A stretch of 61,047 nucleotides of DNA from Balneolia bacterium. GTDB lineage: Bacteria > Bacteroidota > Rhodothermia > Balneolales > Cyclonatronaceae. The first letter of the stretch is position 1; the number at the start of each line of letters is the position of its first letter. Under the pieces are notes generated by a model. The model ran no database searches, had not been told where the DNA came from, and saw nothing but the letters and a program-made list of their open reading frames with translations. Position numbers and translations under genes: made by a program. The stretch covers positions 1 through 61,047 of the forward strand of contig JAIUMA010000015.1 in the NCBI GenBank assembly GCA_022565795.1, in the 5' to 3' direction. Below, in pieces: positions 59,732 to 61,047 of the stretch.

Positions 59732-61047
59732 CTACTTCACAAGCATCATTTTTCTGGTGAAGGTTTGGCTACCGGCTGTCATTCTCAGCAGATAGACACC
59801 GCTTGTGAGCCTGCTCGCATCAAACGTCTGTACGTGGCTTCCTGCACTCATCTCCTGCCTGTTTGCAAGCAGCGCAACCCGCTGACCCAAAATATTCACC
59901 ACCTCTATAGTAACCACGCTGTTTTCGCTGAGGTCGAAGGCAATATTGGTTGTTGGGTTGAAGGGATTCGGATAGTTCTGGTTCAGCGCAGTCTCCCTTG
60001 GCAGCTCGGTACCACCGGTTGATGTGCCCGTTTCGATATCTACTTCAATCAGAACTTCTTCAAACGAAATCGCCTCTCCAACAGCATCGATGTATGACAT
60101 GCGCTTCACGTTCAATTGCGCCTCATTACTCCAGTTTTGCGTAGCCTCTACTACAAAAGTAAGCAGCTCACCTGCAGCCTCAGGATTCGTCAGCCCCTTG
60201 TGAGCGCGTGCACCTGACAACCTCGCTCCCTCGGTACGGTTAAATTCAATCAGGCTGCCGCTTTCGTTCCAGGATTGCGCCCATTCCGCCATCTGCAGCT
60301 CCGCGATCGTGAACAGATTATCAGCTACACCTTCAGTTTCAAATGCAAATGAAAGCCCCTGAAGCGCCGTTGTTTGCGGGGCTGAGATAGTAATCACAGC
60401 TCTGTCTCCGGTGTTCAGACTGCTAATAGTGGCTGAGTTAACCGGATCGGCATTAAAAACTTGCTCTCCGTGCATTTCTCCGAAATTTAACCCTATCGCC
60501 AGCAGATCAGTCTGGTTGATGAGTCCGCTTCCGTCTGTATCGGCAAACGTAGCTGCTACAGGATTCCAAACTTCTGCCTGCTGACCGGTCCACTCTACGG
60601 ATGCGTTTTCACGTGCCGGTCCGGCTTGGTTCCAGTAAATCGCCAGCGGTAGCACGTCCTCTTCGTTTACAACGCCATCGTTATTGGTATCACCCGGCCA
60701 TACGGTAACAAATTCAGGTTCTGCTGCACCTTCATCATCATTGAAGAACACAAGCGGCAGAATTTGATTCACATCAGGTTCTCCAAGTGTGAATACCCGA
60801 TTATCATCAGGATTTTCGATGAATAATTCCCAGCCCCCGTTTGGGAGCTCGCGCTCGTCGCCGGCTTCAATGAAAAACTTGTACTCACGTTCACTCCCGA
60901 CAGGACCTGAAATTTCAATCTCGGCCTCGAATACACCATCCCCGGTTAACGTCATCGGATTATCTAACGAAAACTCATTGAAGTCGCCGCGAACATAGAC
61001 CAAATCATTTAGGGTGATGTCGAAGTTGCCCAGTTCGGCCTGAACGC
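59732..61047 (-). CDS. Secreted protein with early-set domain, dockerin-like repeats and T9SS type A sorting domain, 5' partial
   Basis: The gene enters from the right edge, open in frame to 61047; the TTG at 61003 is not the true start. The visible part has an early-set starch-binding-like segment VYVRGDFNEFSLDNPMT, then two calcium-binding dockerin-like repeats, PGDTNNDGVVNEEDVLPLAI and DTDGSGLINQTDLLAIGLNF, a beta domain, and the C-terminal sorting domain: NQNYPNPFNPTTNIAFDLS, LGQRVALL, SGVYLLRMTAGSQTFTRKM ending MLVK. The last 80 residues direct secretion by the type IX system. It is likely a cell-surface or released enzyme or binding protein; any catalytic domain lies outside the window. 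Confidence 0.88.
   Translation of the reverse strand, partial: VQAELGNFDITLNDLVYVRGDFNEFSLDNPMTLTGDGVFEAEIEISGPVGSEREYKFFIEAGDERELPNGGWELFIENPDDNRVFTLGEPDVNQILPLVFFNDDEGAAEPEFVTVWPGDTNNDGVVNEEDVLPLAIYWNQAGPARENASVEWTGQQAEVWNPVAATFADTDGSGLINQTDLLAIGLNFGEMHGEQVFNADPVNSATISSLNTGDRAVITISAPQTTALQGLSFAFETEGVADNLFTIAELQMAEWAQSWNESGSLIEFNRTEGARLSGARAHKGLTNPEAAGELLTFVVEATQNWSNEAQLNVKRMSYIDAVGEAISFEEVLIEVDIETGTSTGGTELPRETALNQNYPNPFNPTTNIAFDLSENSVVTIEVVNILGQRVALLANRQEMSAGSHVQTFDASRLTSGVYLLRMTAGSQTFTRKMMLVK

Overview
The window reads as a chromosome segment of a Gram-negative bacterium of the Bacteroidota/Balneolota/Rhodothermota type. The evidence is a protein with a C-terminal T9SS type A sorting domain (59732 to window end), several upstream sites fitting the Bacteroidota sigma pattern TTG-N20-TAnnTTTG, few clear Shine-Dalgarno sites, and AT-rich gaps between genes of moderate GC. 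Balneolota is my best guess from overall gene style, not a computed placement. No phage, insertion sequence, integrase, plasmid gene, CRISPR array or rRNA was seen. One tRNA, Ser(GCT), is present.

Layout. 1-2.1 kb: a PgeF/YfiH-type protein cut by the window edge, aroE, and a small SRPBCC protein. 2.3-19.2 kb is dominated by envelope transport: a porin-like outer-membrane protein with an MMPL-type RND protein, then a complete tripartite RND pump (adaptor, permease, TolC). After tmk, a PspC-domain protein, 5-formyl-THF cyclo-ligase and a small helical protein behind a structured leader, a second RND permease and adaptor follow. 19.4-24.3 kb: cca, ispE, glgP. 24.4-27.9 kb: CDF metal transporter, MgtE and an outer-membrane barrel. 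28.0-33 kb: a candidate structured RNA, a glycosyltransferase, tRNA-Ser, then hpt, tilS and birA as a tight minus-strand group, and a lone isoamylase-N (CBM48-like) protein. 33.1-36.2 kb: a ptsH-ptsI-sugar phosphate isomerase operon. 36.5-40.7 kb: gatC, a YfhO-like membrane protein and a glycosyltransferase.

40.6-45.8 kb is the most unusual part. A two-gene operon encodes a membrane-anchored TIM-barrel glycoside hydrolase and a 1288-residue protein fusing a processive GT2 synthase to a GH26-like domain and a second TIM-barrel hydrolase-like domain. It looks like a polysaccharide synthase with hydrolases built in, and I know of no characterised counterpart. 46-49.5 kb: an SRPBCC protein, an effector-binding-domain protein, wecB and a FemAB/GNAT-like gene. 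49.6-56.1 kb: hisS, an AsmA-like protein, an iron-containing alcohol dehydrogenase, a thiolase that lacks its N-terminal half and is joined directly to the N-terminal stub of a Crp/Fnr regulator, and an OlsF-like two-domain acyltransferase. 56.3-61 kb: clpS-clpA, a small membrane-anchored protein and the T9SS-sorted dockerin-like protein.

The recurring themes are envelope building and export (three RND-superfamily transporters, polysaccharide enzymes, a possible aminolipid synthase) among housekeeping genes. The strongest leads are the GT2-GH26-GH fusion, an RND permease lacking two residues of the usual proton relay, a multi-stem RNA candidate at 27960-28071, a structured leader at 14.3-14.5 kb, and the truncated crp/thiolase junction near 54020.
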